This document shows positions 1-9,029 of a stretch of DNA of 64,000 nt, in pieces. The DNA is taken from NCBI GenBank assembly GCA_029263475.1, contig JAJCXK010000071.1, positions 1 through 64,000 on the forward strand, in the 5' to 3' direction. The DNA comes from Candidatus Nitrosopumilus sp. GTDB taxonomy: Archaea > Thermoproteota > Nitrososphaeria > Nitrososphaerales > Nitrosopumilaceae. Every line of letters begins with the position of its first letter. Positions within the stretch are counted from its first letter, which is position 1. Below the pieces are notes generated by a model. The model did no database searches. It saw only the letters and a program-made list of their open reading frames with translations, and was not told the origin of the DNA. The position numbers and the translations under genes are program-made.

Positions 1-120
1 GCAGCAGACAAGGCGGCAGCAGACAAGGCGGCAGCAGACAAGGCGGCAGCAGACAAGGCGGCAGCAGACAAGGCGGCAGCAGACAAGGCGGCAGCAGACA
101 AGGCGGCAGCAGACAAGGCG
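1..120 (+). repeat. Eight perfect tandem copies of a 15-bp unit gcagcagacaaggcg (encodes AADKA)
   Basis: Read directly; copies are identical, then the sequence diverges at gcagcggcatca. Confidence 0.97.
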
Positions 121-405
121 GCAGCGGCATCAAACACCACGCAACCAACTCAATGCGGTCCTGGAACGATTCTTAAAAATGGTGCTTGTGTGTTGGATGA
201 GCGATGCGGTCCTGGAACGATCTTGGAAGATGGCGCATGCGTTCTTGATTCTGCAGTTCAGTCATCTGGTTCTTCCTCCTCATCTTCTTCTGTAAAGGGA
301 ATGGGTAAGGAAATGATCATGGGAATCGTTATCGCATTTGTAGCTGCCGGTACCATAGGAATAATTCTTGCACTGATGTCCAAAGCCAGTAAGAGTAAGC
401 GTTAA
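1..405 (+). CDS. C-terminal part of a surface/membrane-anchored protein: AADKA tandem repeats, two CGPGTIL-x-x-GACVLD motifs, Ser-rich linker, C-terminal TM helix and basic tail; 5' end outside window
   Basis: Frame 1 is open from base 1 to the stop at 403-405; the track ORF (190-405) is only its 3' part. Confidence 0.75.
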   Translation, partial: AADKAAADKAAADKAAADKAAADKAAADKAAADKAAADKAAAASNTTQPTQCGPGTILKNGACVLDERCGPGTILEDGACVLDSAVQSSGSSSSSSSVKGMGKEMIMGIVIAFVAAGTIGIILALMSKASKSKR

Positions 406-917
406 TCGCAAGACAAGTCTTCTGAGTTCATCATTTTATCGAAATCAAACCCTGACATCTGAGATGTGGATGAATGTGGAATTATTCCTAGTATTGGCGT
501 GTCCGTGGTTATTGTGATGATGAATTGGTTGGGGTCAAGCCTGATATTTCCGCCATTGAACATGAAATCAAATGTCATAAAGATGTGCTGAGCTTCAGAC
601 CTTTCATCTGATGCAAAAGTTCCCTCTTGCACAGTAGATGAATATGGACTCATCGTCAATGGCTTGATGATATATGAACCCATGTGATCTGATTGATAAA
701 ATACAGATATCTCAAATTTTTGAAATGTAGTCCAAAATGGCATCGCGTTGCAAAACTCCACTTTGCCTTCATTTAGCATTGCAAAAAAATTAAATTCTCC
801 TGGATTGTCCCATCTGTACTCTAACTGCTGTGCGCCGACAATGCTTAGTCCTGAATGGGCAATCAGAATTACAATTGCAGCTATTGCAATTGCGGTTATT
901 ATTGTATGTCTATTCAT
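402..917 (-). CDS. Hypothetical secreted protein (N-terminal signal/TM segment)
   Basis: 171-aa ORF with N-terminal hydrophobic stretch. Confidence 0.7.
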   Translation of the reverse strand: MNRHTIITAIAIAAIVILIAHSGLSIVGAQQLEYRWDNPGEFNFFAMLNEGKVEFCNAMPFWTTFQKFEISVFYQSDHMGSYIIKPLTMSPYSSTVQEGTFASDERSEAQHIFMTFDFMFNGGNIRLDPNQFIITITTDTPILGIIPHSSTSQMSGFDFDKMMNSEDLSCD

Positions 918-1606
918 ATTTCATTTCCACTTTCTATTGGAATGGAAATGATGTCTTCATCGACCAGATAGCTCATCATCTGAGAAAACTCATTGTCTGA
1001 AATCATTCCCTGAATCCACCAGTATGCGCTACTTTTTGCCCAATTTGGAATGTATATCTCACGAATATTTTCATCGGTAATTTCAAAAGGTATATCGATT
1101 AGGCTTACGTCAATGTATTTTTGAAATGCATCTACTAGGTAGCCATCTGGCATCTTGTCGTTGAGCCATTCTATAACAAACTGTCTGATCACTTCTGGAA
1201 TGCAGATGTTGTCAGAATCAATCACGTTGAATTCTGCTGTAATCTTTGAACCTGCATATTCTACGTCAACGAAATATTTTCCTAACTGAAATACCTCTTT
1301 TTCAAAAGCAAACGGCGATGGAATCGGATTCTTCAAACTTGCTATTTCAATCGGAATTGCACTGCTTCCCTTGCCTGATTCGTCCCTGATGTGAATTATT
1401 GCAGGCTCTCCAGTAATTTCTGAAACTTCAATTGTGTAAAACAACCTTTCACAGTAGCTGTAAGTTGTCTTTTCCATTATTATGGAAACTGGGGATTCTG
1501 CACTGACTGTTGGTAATGACGCAAAGCTTGTCACCAAAATTAAGCTTAAAATGATGATCTTTAGCTTCACGTATTTTCTGAAAATACTGTTCAATAAAAG
1601 TCTCAA
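914..1606 (-). CDS. Hypothetical secreted protein with C-terminal WAKSSAYWWIQGMISDNEF-type motif
   Basis: 230-aa ORF overlapping its downstream neighbour by 4 nt; signal peptide; motif recurs in thaumarchaeal secreted proteins. Confidence 0.7.
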   Translation of the reverse strand: MRLLLNSIFRKYVKLKIIILSLILVTSFASLPTVSAESPVSIIMEKTTYSYCERLFYTIEVSEITGEPAIIHIRDESGKGSSAIPIEIASLKNPIPSPFAFEKEVFQLGKYFVDVEYAGSKITAEFNVIDSDNICIPEVIRQFVIEWLNDKMPDGYLVDAFQKYIDVSLIDIPFEITDENIREIYIPNWAKSSAYWWIQGMISDNEFSQMMSYLVDEDIISIPIESGNEI

Positions 1607-1788
1607 ATCATACTGAGAAATCTTTTTTAATAACTGGAATCAACTTGATTTATCGAGTTTTCTGCGGAAGCAAATTCTTTGAGTATGCGGATTGCAATAT
1701 CCCCCTCAAGGAGAATTTTATTGTCAAGTGTTTCTTGTTACCGCTGTTTGATTTACAGTTATTAATGGGGGATTTTACAATCCTGAAT

Positions 1789-2244
1789 ATGCCTAGTTAT
1801 CAAGACCAAACGTGGATCAGACTTTGGAAAGAAAATTCTCCTGAAATACGTGAACGTGTAATTGGATGGCGTAAACAAACAGCAGTTACACGTATTGACA
1901 AGCCTAGCAGATTACAAAGAGCTCGACGATTGGGTTACAAGGCAAAGCAAGGAATTATTGTCATTAGAATGAGAGTTGGAACTGGTGGTATGAGAAAACA
2001 AAGACCTACGGGTGGTAGAAGGCCAAAACATCTTGGTGTTACAAGAATCAAGGCTGATGATGACATGAAGACTGTGGCAAACAGAAGGGTTCTTGAGAGA
2101 TACCCAAATATGAAACTTTTAGGTTCCTATTTTGTCTATAAAGATGGAAAGCATTATTGGTTTGAGGTAATCTTGGCAGATCCTGATCATCCTAGAATTG
2201 CTCAGGATAAAGAACTAAACAAAAGAGTTCCTAAATCTGCCTAA
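1789..2244 (+). CDS. rpl15e: Ribosomal protein L15e (start probably ATG at 1789, not 1645)
   Basis: MPSYQDQTWIRLWKE...RARRLGYKAKQGIIVIRMRVGTGGMRKQRPTGGRRPKHLGV. Confidence 0.95.
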   Translation: MPSYQDQTWIRLWKENSPEIRERVIGWRKQTAVTRIDKPSRLQRARRLGYKAKQGIIVIRMRVGTGGMRKQRPTGGRRPKHLGVTRIKADDDMKTVANRRVLERYPNMKLLGSYFVYKDGKHYWFEVILADPDHPRIAQDKELNKRVPKSA

Positions 2245-2245
2245 A

Positions 2246-2800
2246 TTGAAAACAATACTGTTCACTTTTGTTGTGCTTATTTTCGTTTTAACACCTGTTT
2301 ATGGTCAGTTGCTGTCTGATGCGACTGGACTGGTGAATCAACTGGATGTGGAAATCGGTGGGCAAACATTTGAAGTCAAGACCGTTTCAAATTTCAATGT
2401 GAGGGATTTTGAATTTGACGTGGATGACAAAAAACTGACACTTTTCATTTCTAGCGGTCTGGAAAATAACCTTGGTGAATTGATAATTCCTAAGAGTCTC
2501 TTGGGAGGCAACATGACATTTTATCTTAATGATGATGAATACTTTCCAAAGGTAGATGCAACTGAAAGAATTAGTTTTGTAACGCTGAATTTTACGGGTT
2601 CTGGAGATAACAAGTTAGATATTCTTGGAACCACCTACTTTTTTGGCTTGACTGAAAAAGATGATATCCTTGAAAATCAACCTATCTCCGCTATACCTCC
2701 TATTGAGAATACAAATGATTCTTTGTTATGGATATTTTTTGCTGTTCCTTTGGTTATAGTAATAGTATTCGTTGCGATAAAAATCAAGAAAAGAAATTAA
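2246..2800 (+). CDS. Hypothetical secreted protein with C-terminal TM anchor
   Basis: 184-aa ORF (TTG start), signal peptide, C-terminal hydrophobic segment plus KIKKRN. Confidence 0.65.
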   Translation: MKTILFTFVVLIFVLTPVYGQLLSDATGLVNQLDVEIGGQTFEVKTVSNFNVRDFEFDVDDKKLTLFISSGLENNLGELIIPKSLLGGNMTFYLNDDEYFPKVDATERISFVTLNFTGSGDNKLDILGTTYFFGLTEKDDILENQPISAIPPIENTNDSLLWIFFAVPLVIVIVFVAIKIKKRN

Positions 2801-2835
2801 GACTTATTTTTATCCTATTTTGACTAACTAACAGC

Positions 2836-2916
2836 ATGGACAATGCAAAAATGTCTCTGATTGGGGGATTTGTTACTGTAGTTGTAATGTCAATAGTATT
2901 GGTTTTTGTTCGCTGA
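2836..2916 (+). CDS. 26-aa single-TM microprotein (MDNAKMSLIGGFVTVVVMSIVLVFVR)
   Basis: Manual translation in an intergenic gap; hydrophobic, terminal Arg. Confidence 0.4.
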   Translation: MDNAKMSLIGGFVTVVVMSIVLVFVR

Positions 2917-2917
2917 T

Positions 2918-3583
2918 CTAATCTTCGTTTATCATTTGTTGAATCAACGACTCTATGTGGCCTGTTTGTCCAAATGACACGTCTCTGAGTATTCCTTTTC
3001 TGTCTACCAAGATAGTTGATGGGGTGCCTTGCAAGGAAAATTTTTCAAATGTTTCGGCAGAATACTCTTTTGATTTCATGTGGCCCTTTACCCTTTCAAT
3101 AATCTGATTTCTGTATTCTTCTGGTTGTGAGTCAAAGTCTGGAATTTGTGGGTAGATGAATTGCATTATTTGTTCTTGGCTAATTTCTCCCGCAGATTTC
3201 GTCAGGTTGTCCATTCCCAATGGAAATGGAATTTTAAATGATAGTTTGTTGCCTTCTTGTAATTTACCATATGTTGCAAGTGCAGACTTTGTCTCTCCTA
3301 CTACTTCTCCTGTCTCTGCCAACATCTTCAAATTATCCAAAGTATTTTTATCAAAATCTTCAAATGCCGTGGCAAGACCCAAAACCCTTACTCCGTCGTC
3401 TTTGTATTTGTTATATATGCTGATTGCTTCTGGAATTGCATTCATAAAACATCCTGGACAATTAACCTGAAATACCTCAAGCAGTACGATGTGATCCTTT
3501 TCCTGCTCAAAGTTAGTTGGAGCCCCTTGCACCCATTCTGAAACTCCAAAGTTTGGTGCTTTTTCTCCTATTATCGCGCTCAT
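2918..3583 (-). CDS. Thioredoxin-fold/TlpA-peroxiredoxin-like protein
   Basis: AhpC/TSA-like start (GEKAPNFGV), CPGC motif, GTPSTILVDRKG. Confidence 0.8.
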   Translation of the reverse strand: MSAIIGEKAPNFGVSEWVQGAPTNFEQEKDHIVLLEVFQVNCPGCFMNAIPEAISIYNKYKDDGVRVLGLATAFEDFDKNTLDNLKMLAETGEVVGETKSALATYGKLQEGNKLSFKIPFPLGMDNLTKSAGEISQEQIMQFIYPQIPDFDSQPEEYRNQIIERVKGHMKSKEYSAETFEKFSLQGTPSTILVDRKGILRDVSFGQTGHIESLIQQMINED

Positions 3584-3682
3584 ATTTCGTTCTTTGACTT
3601 TTTACATTAAATAGATATCTGAATTAACATTTGATCTTTTTTCAAGTAACCTAATATAGGACGCGCAAATTTTTAAAGCAAA

Positions 3683-4171
3683 TTGCAGGCAGTAACTCAA
3701 GAAAGATTGTCCCTTTTTGCGGAAATGGAATCAAAGTACGAGCAAAAAGATGCCAAATATTTCATTTCTCTGTTAGAACATCCTGATTATGTAGTTAGAA
3801 CTAGGGTTGCATGTATTTTGGTTGATTTTGGAGGCGAAGATAAAGTTCCCTACATTGCTAAGATTTTAAAAAATGATGATAATGAATTGGTTAGACATGA
3901 GGCAGCTTTTGCCTTGGGTCAAATGTCCTATTCCAGTGCAATTCCGCCCCTGACTGATGCCACCCTAAATGATCCAAGCATGTTTGTTAGACATGAGGCA
4001 GCTATTGCCCTTGGTGTTGTTGGCTCCAAGGAGGCAAAAGAGACCTTGGAAAAGGCGTTAAACGATCCAGAGCATCCAGTCGTAGAATCTGCAGTTGTCG
4101 CTCTGTCTAATATTGAGTTTATGGAAAAGTTAAGTAAGAACGAAAACTTTGCAAAGTTGACAGGTGGATGA
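3683..4171 (+). CDS. HEAT-repeat (PBS-lyase-like) protein
   Basis: Repeated VRHEAAFALG / VRHEAAIALG helical motifs; TTG start. Confidence 0.8.
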   Translation: MQAVTQERLSLFAEMESKYEQKDAKYFISLLEHPDYVVRTRVACILVDFGGEDKVPYIAKILKNDDNELVRHEAAFALGQMSYSSAIPPLTDATLNDPSMFVRHEAAIALGVVGSKEAKETLEKALNDPEHPVVESAVVALSNIEFMEKLSKNENFAKLTGG

Positions 4172-4172
4172 G

Positions 4173-5492
4173 ATGAATTTTTCATATGGAGTAATAGTTG
4201 CAGTTGGTATTCTGGCTGCAATATCTATAGGGTTCATTTCAATGGATCCGCAAAGTGTAATTGAACCCCGAGTAGTTTCTACGAATGAAAACCCTGTTGC
4301 TTGTACAATGCAATGGGAGCCAATGTGTGGCGCTGATGGTGTGACGTATGGAAATTCTTGCATGTTGGCAGCATCTGATGCCGAGTTGGATCATGAAGGT
4401 GAATGTGTGGCTGAAGTGATTATTGTTAATTCGCATATTATGCCAAAAACTGCAACAGCTGGAAATATTCTACTTATTGAGGTTGAATTCAGAGATGATG
4501 ATAAAAAAATAATTGATCATGTAAACTATGACATTTTTGCAACTCAGGATGAAGACACAATTCTGTCTGATCCTAGTTCTCACAGACATCCTGGAATGCA
4601 TCCGATTCACGAGACATCTGTTTTGAGTGAATCACCATTTGAGATCATCGTTGTCCTCCAAGGCTTGGGTCATGGTGATGAAATTACAGAACCAAAAGGA
4701 ATTGAAACCATGATGACTATAACGCCTGAAGCAATGGTGGAACCTGTAGTTTCTGTATCTCCAATGACTGTGGCGATGCCTGAGAATCATTCAGTTGATA
4801 CTGCTGAAGGCTCTGGGGCTCCTGGATGTGAGGAGACCGACGAATGTTTTCTTCCATATTCTTTAGACATCAAAGTCGGTGATACTGTAACTTGGAACAA
4901 TATTGATACTGCGGCCCATACTGTTACTAGCGGAAGTGTCGCTGATGGTGTTGATGGCTTGTTTGATTCTAGTCTGTTTATGTCCGGTACAAGTTTTGAA
5001 TTTACGTTTGACGAGACTGGAACATTTGACTATTTCTGCATGGTACATCCGTGGATGGTAGGTCAAGTGGTCGTGAACGATGTTGTCGTTGAAGACATGG
5101 AAGCAGTGGCTGAAGACATGGAAGCAGTTGAACTAATTGAGCTTGAACTAGAAGTGATATCCCAACCAATATCTGAATCTGAAAAATCACCCATGATTGT
5201 GTCTGTTTCCCTTCCGATAGGCTCTGGGGCTCCTGGATGCGAGGAAACAAATGAATGCTATATCCCCTATCAAGTAAACATTGAAACCGGTTCTACTGTC
5301 TCTTGGGTAAATGATGATTCTGCAGCCCATACCGTAACCAGTGGAACCGTAAGTGCGGGATTGACTGGTGTATTTGACTCTGGAATATTCATGGCAGGTT
5401 CTACTTTTGATGTCACGTTTGACGAGACTGGAACATTTGACTATTTCTGCATGGTACATCCGTGGATGACTGGCCAAGTAATCGTGAACTAG
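4173..5492 (+). CDS. Kazal-type domain fused to two plastocyanin-like cupredoxin domains; N-terminal TM
   Basis: CTMQWEPMCGADGVTYGNSCML...GEC (Kazal pattern); two copies of GSGAPGCEET...AAHTVTSG...FDYFCMVHPWM (type I copper site). Confidence 0.85.
   Translation: MNFSYGVIVAVGILAAISIGFISMDPQSVIEPRVVSTNENPVACTMQWEPMCGADGVTYGNSCMLAASDAELDHEGECVAEVIIVNSHIMPKTATAGNILLIEVEFRDDDKKIIDHVNYDIFATQDEDTILSDPSSHRHPGMHPIHETSVLSESPFEIIVVLQGLGHGDEITEPKGIETMMTITPEAMVEPVVSVSPMTVAMPENHSVDTAEGSGAPGCEETDECFLPYSLDIKVGDTVTWNNIDTAAHTVTSGSVADGVDGLFDSSLFMSGTSFEFTFDETGTFDYFCMVHPWMVGQVVVNDVVVEDMEAVAEDMEAVELIELELEVISQPISESEKSPMIVSVSLPIGSGAPGCEETNECYIPYQVNIETGSTVSWVNDDSAAHTVTSGTVSAGLTGVFDSGIFMAGSTFDVTFDETGTFDYFCMVHPWMTGQVIVN
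5004..5057 (+). repeat. 54-nt direct repeat, copy 1, inside the dual plastocyanin gene (copy 2 at 5415-5468)
   Basis: acgtttgacgagactggaacatttgactatttctgcatggtacatccgtggatg occurs identically at both positions. Confidence 0.95.
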
Positions 5493-5545
5493 ATATTTTA
5501 ATTATATTTTCTAATCTTCCTTCCTTTATGGTATGTGGATTAATT

Positions 5546-5701
5546 TTATGGTGATATTAATTGCCAATCATTTTTTCCGCACTTGCACTGTTTGTTGTAT
5601 GCGTTGATGTAATCCATGTATTCTAAATCTGTACATGGTCCTTGATCTGGAATGATGATTTTGGATTTGCATTTTCTACACTTGGCAATAAAGTCATTCA
5701 A
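5546..5701 (-). CDS. 51-aa putative zinc-binding microprotein (LNDFIAKCRKCKSKIIIPDQGPCTDLEYMDYINAYNKQCKCGKNDWQLISP)
   Basis: Manual translation; CxxC...C...CxC; TTG start. Confidence 0.45.
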   Translation of the reverse strand: MNDFIAKCRKCKSKIIIPDQGPCTDLEYMDYINAYNKQCKCGKNDWQLISP

Positions 5702-5819
5702 TATTTTTGATTGTAGATATTACTAAAAAACTAAATGACTATTTTATTTTATATTTGTTTTTTTAGAATCGATAAAGTCAAAATCAAAATATGTATATTC
5801 GCTTGTATTGTTAATGCTT

Positions 5820-7889
5820 TCACAGAGCAGTTACTATGCTACTCTGTTCGGATGATTCAAATTTGTAAATCTGTTCTACTGTTGAGTCCTCAAAAATTTC
5901 TGCATCATGTGTGATGATTAAGAATTGCATGCGTGATTCAGAGTTTGAAATGTCTGACAGTTGTGAAAGTACGCTTACAAGGGATTTTTTCCTTTCTACA
6001 TCGAGGTGAGTTGTAGGTTCATCAAGTATCATCAGGTTGAGATTTGATGCTCCAAGAAGGCTTGCCATACCCAATCTTAGTGCCAGGGCAACGCTGACTT
6101 TTTCGCCCCCGCTGAGGGATTCCAATTCCAAAACTTCACTTTTTGAATGACATGCAATAGAAATATCCCTTGCCTTTTCTGAAAGTGAAACTCTTTGAAT
6201 CTTGGTGTTCAATAATGATAGATATTCTGATGCCTTGGCAGAAATTGTGTTTAATGCCCACGATCTGAGACTGGTAGCAACTGGTCCGTCCCTGCTGAAA
6301 ACATTAGTCTGAATCTCACTGAGACTTGTAACGTACTCTTTGACAACCTTTAATTCTGAAATTGCCTTCCTGATTACGATGATCTGCTGCTCTCCTTTTG
6401 AAATCTTTTCCAGGATTGCGCCTATCTGCTGATCTACATGTGATAGATCTATCTGTTTTTCATTGGCTGATCTTTTAAGGTCGTTGAATTGCTGCTCATC
6501 AAATCCGTTTGTTTCTGCTTCCAATTTTACAATGATGTCAAAAATCATTTTTGCATGCTGGTCTATTTCCGACATTTCAGTCATGTTCTTTTTTGTGATT
6601 AAGGGGATTTTTTGTTTCTTGGATTCTGTATCGCTTTGAATTTTTACTAGGTCTTCTTTACTGTTGATGGAATGAGCTCTGAGTGTAGCTTCTGCATCTC
6701 TGGCGCTTTGTAATTTCTCTAAAAATTCTTTTCTCTTTTGTCTGTACATGCTGCTTTCTTCTTCTTTTGATTTGATCATCTTTTGTAATTCTGTTATTTC
6801 CTGCTGAAGGTGTTCCTCTTGAAAGAACGGATTCAGCTTTTTTACATCTGAATCGCATACGGGACATTTATTGTCTTTAATTTGGAGCTTGGATGCAAGT
6901 GATAGTTTTTCTTTTAGCGATATTGTTTGATTTGCCATCTCTTGATTTTTTCTTACTGTATTGTCTATTGCATCCTCAACTTTTTGAATTTTTGATTCCA
7001 AGTCTGCTTTTAGTCCTAAGTGCTCAAAACATCCATCACAATCACGTATTTTACGCTCATTTTCATTAATTTCACGCTGAATTTCACGTATTGCTTCTTT
7101 TGCATATGCTGAAAGTTCCTTTTTTCTTGATTCTAGCTGGTTAATCTTGTCAATTTTTGGTGCATCAATTTCAATTTTTTTCCTGATTTGGCCTACCTCA
7201 TTTTTTAGTTTCTCTTGGATTCTATTCAGTTGTTCTCTTTTGGGCTTTGCTTCGTTAATTTCATTTTCATATTTTTGCATATCTCGCATCAAAATTTCGA
7301 TATGCGTATCGTCATACCCCACATCTTGTTTTATCTTTTCGCGAAATTCTTTGTTGACTGTCTTCATAGACTCTGATGCAACATCCAGTCTGTCGATTCC
7401 TATTATTGCGTTAAGTAGTTCTTTGAATTCCTTTGGCTTTGCGTTAATTATGGCATTTAATTCCCCTTGCTGAACAATTGATGCAATCTTCAGCTTTTCA
7501 AAATCAAGACCTATGACCTTTTCTATCTCATGTGTCATGGATTCTCCGAATTGCTTTCTTTCACCTGCTGCAATTTCTGTCCGTTCATTTCCATTTATTT
7601 CCGCAAACGTTGCGGCAAGAGTTCCTTTACTGTCAATCTTTCTTACTGCCTCAAACTGCTTGTCGTTTATCGTAAACCTGATCTTTGCAAATCCTTGGGC
7701 TGCACCCCGTTTAATCAGTCCCTTGTTTGATTTTCTTGTATGTTGGCCAAATAATGCAAATGTGATTGCGTCAATTATGCTTGACTTTCCCGCACCATTG
7801 GATCCTACGAAAACTGTAACTCCGTTTTCAAATTCTAACTGTGTATTTGAATGAGATAAAAAATCACCAAGTTCAATTGAAGTGATCAT
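5820..7889 (-). CDS. rad50: DNA double-strand break repair ATPase Rad50
   Basis: Walker A GSNGAGKSS, zinc-hook CPVC, SGGEKVSVALALRLG, LMILDEPTTHLD. Confidence 0.95.
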   Translation of the reverse strand: MITSIELGDFLSHSNTQLEFENGVTVFVGSNGAGKSSIIDAITFALFGQHTRKSNKGLIKRGAAQGFAKIRFTINDKQFEAVRKIDSKGTLAATFAEINGNERTEIAAGERKQFGESMTHEIEKVIGLDFEKLKIASIVQQGELNAIINAKPKEFKELLNAIIGIDRLDVASESMKTVNKEFREKIKQDVGYDDTHIEILMRDMQKYENEINEAKPKREQLNRIQEKLKNEVGQIRKKIEIDAPKIDKINQLESRKKELSAYAKEAIREIQREINENERKIRDCDGCFEHLGLKADLESKIQKVEDAIDNTVRKNQEMANQTISLKEKLSLASKLQIKDNKCPVCDSDVKKLNPFFQEEHLQQEITELQKMIKSKEEESSMYRQKRKEFLEKLQSARDAEATLRAHSINSKEDLVKIQSDTESKKQKIPLITKKNMTEMSEIDQHAKMIFDIIVKLEAETNGFDEQQFNDLKRSANEKQIDLSHVDQQIGAILEKISKGEQQIIVIRKAISELKVVKEYVTSLSEIQTNVFSRDGPVATSLRSWALNTISAKASEYLSLLNTKIQRVSLSEKARDISIACHSKSEVLELESLSGGEKVSVALALRLGMASLLGASNLNLMILDEPTTHLDVERKKSLVSVLSQLSDISNSESRMQFLIITHDAEIFEDSTVEQIYKFESSEQSSIVTAL

Positions 7890-9028
7890 GAATTTCTTTC
7901 CTTTTTCATCTTTTCAAAATTCTCAAACACTACTTGTGTTGCCTCTTTTATTTCTCCCGTTGCAAAGACTGGAAGCAACTCTTTGATTGCAAACTTTGCT
8001 GATTCTTCTGACCCTAGGGCATTTATTGATAACCTGTACATTTCGTCATCTATGGCATTTGGTCTGTCCAGAAACACCGATGAATCTGAGACTTGCTTTG
8101 CACTGATTCTCCAAAAACATCTGAGAACCTGCGAATTCAGCCTTGCAATCTGTTCCTGAATGTGATCCGTTTCTATCTTTTCACCCTGGATATTTATCTC
8201 AATGATCGGTTTTTTTGTATCATCTGATATTTTTTCAGAAATCTCATCTATTGTCTTTGTAAGATCTGAATAATCTGTCTTAAATGATGCCTGTGGTCTT
8301 GCGTCTAGCTCAATCCAGTTTGGTATCGCGTCCTTTCCTGAAATATCTACCTCTAAGAATCCCTTTTTCACCTCTTTGATTCCCTCACTTGTTGTCAATT
8401 CAATGGAACCCGGATATGCGACAGGACCGTTGAGGTGACTAAACTGCTGTATATCCTTGTCGTGAAGATGACCCATTGCATAATATGTGAAATTCTTTGG
8501 TAGGTCAGTTGATTGTAGCTCTCCTGCAAACTTGTTGAATTCTGTAATTCCCTGATGTAACAATAAAATTTTATGACCTGAATGTTGTTGGGCTTTTTTG
8601 TCTATTGCTGCAAATTTTTCTTCATATTGAGAAATTTCTGTTTTTCTTATCTTATCAAAACCTGCTATGAGTATACCTTTGTAGTCTACAGGATTGCCTT
8701 GACCAACATACTTTGAAAATCCCAAGTTGTGATACACGTATGGAATGGGTGTAGTTCTGATCCTACTGATGTCGTGTTCTCCCAAAATAAAAAATGAGTC
8801 AATGTCATTTTGCTTTAGTCTCTTTAGTCCATTACCCATCTGCACAATCGCGGTTCCGTTGGGATTGGGTATGTGAAAAATATCTCCGGAAAAGATTACA
8901 AAATTGACATGATCTTTTATTGATGTGTCGATAGCCTGATTGAACACATCAAACACGTCTTGTTCACGTTCCTCTGAACCATACTGAACTAGTCCCAAAT
9001 GAGTATCTGAAATGTGTGAGAATAGCAT
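7886..9028 (-). CDS. mre11: DNA double-strand break repair nuclease Mre11
   Basis: HISDTHLG, SGDIFH, GHLHD phosphoesterase motifs; overlaps rad50 by 4 nt. Confidence 0.93.
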   Translation of the reverse strand: MLFSHISDTHLGLVQYGSEEREQDVFDVFNQAIDTSIKDHVNFVIFSGDIFHIPNPNGTAIVQMGNGLKRLKQNDIDSFFILGEHDISRIRTTPIPYVYHNLGFSKYVGQGNPVDYKGILIAGFDKIRKTEISQYEEKFAAIDKKAQQHSGHKILLLHQGITEFNKFAGELQSTDLPKNFTYYAMGHLHDKDIQQFSHLNGPVAYPGSIELTTSEGIKEVKKGFLEVDISGKDAIPNWIELDARPQASFKTDYSDLTKTIDEISEKISDDTKKPIIEINIQGEKIETDHIQEQIARLNSQVLRCFWRISAKQVSDSSVFLDRPNAIDDEMYRLSINALGSEESAKFAIKELLPVFATGEIKEATQVVFENFEKMKKERNS

Positions 9029-9029
9029 G

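Noticed and set aside
1-120. CRISPR-like regular repeat
   Set aside because: Contiguous 15-bp coding repeats with no spacers; a protein-coding minisatellite
4239-5477. Minus-strand ORFs opposite the Kazal/plastocyanin gene
   Set aside because: Antisense to a gene with clear domain motifs; the two similar ones (MTYHPRMYHAEIVKCSSLVKR / MASHPRMYHAEIVKCSSLVKR) mirror the internal 54-nt repeat
7147-7854. Plus-strand ORFs opposite rad50
   Set aside because: Antisense to rad50; no independent support
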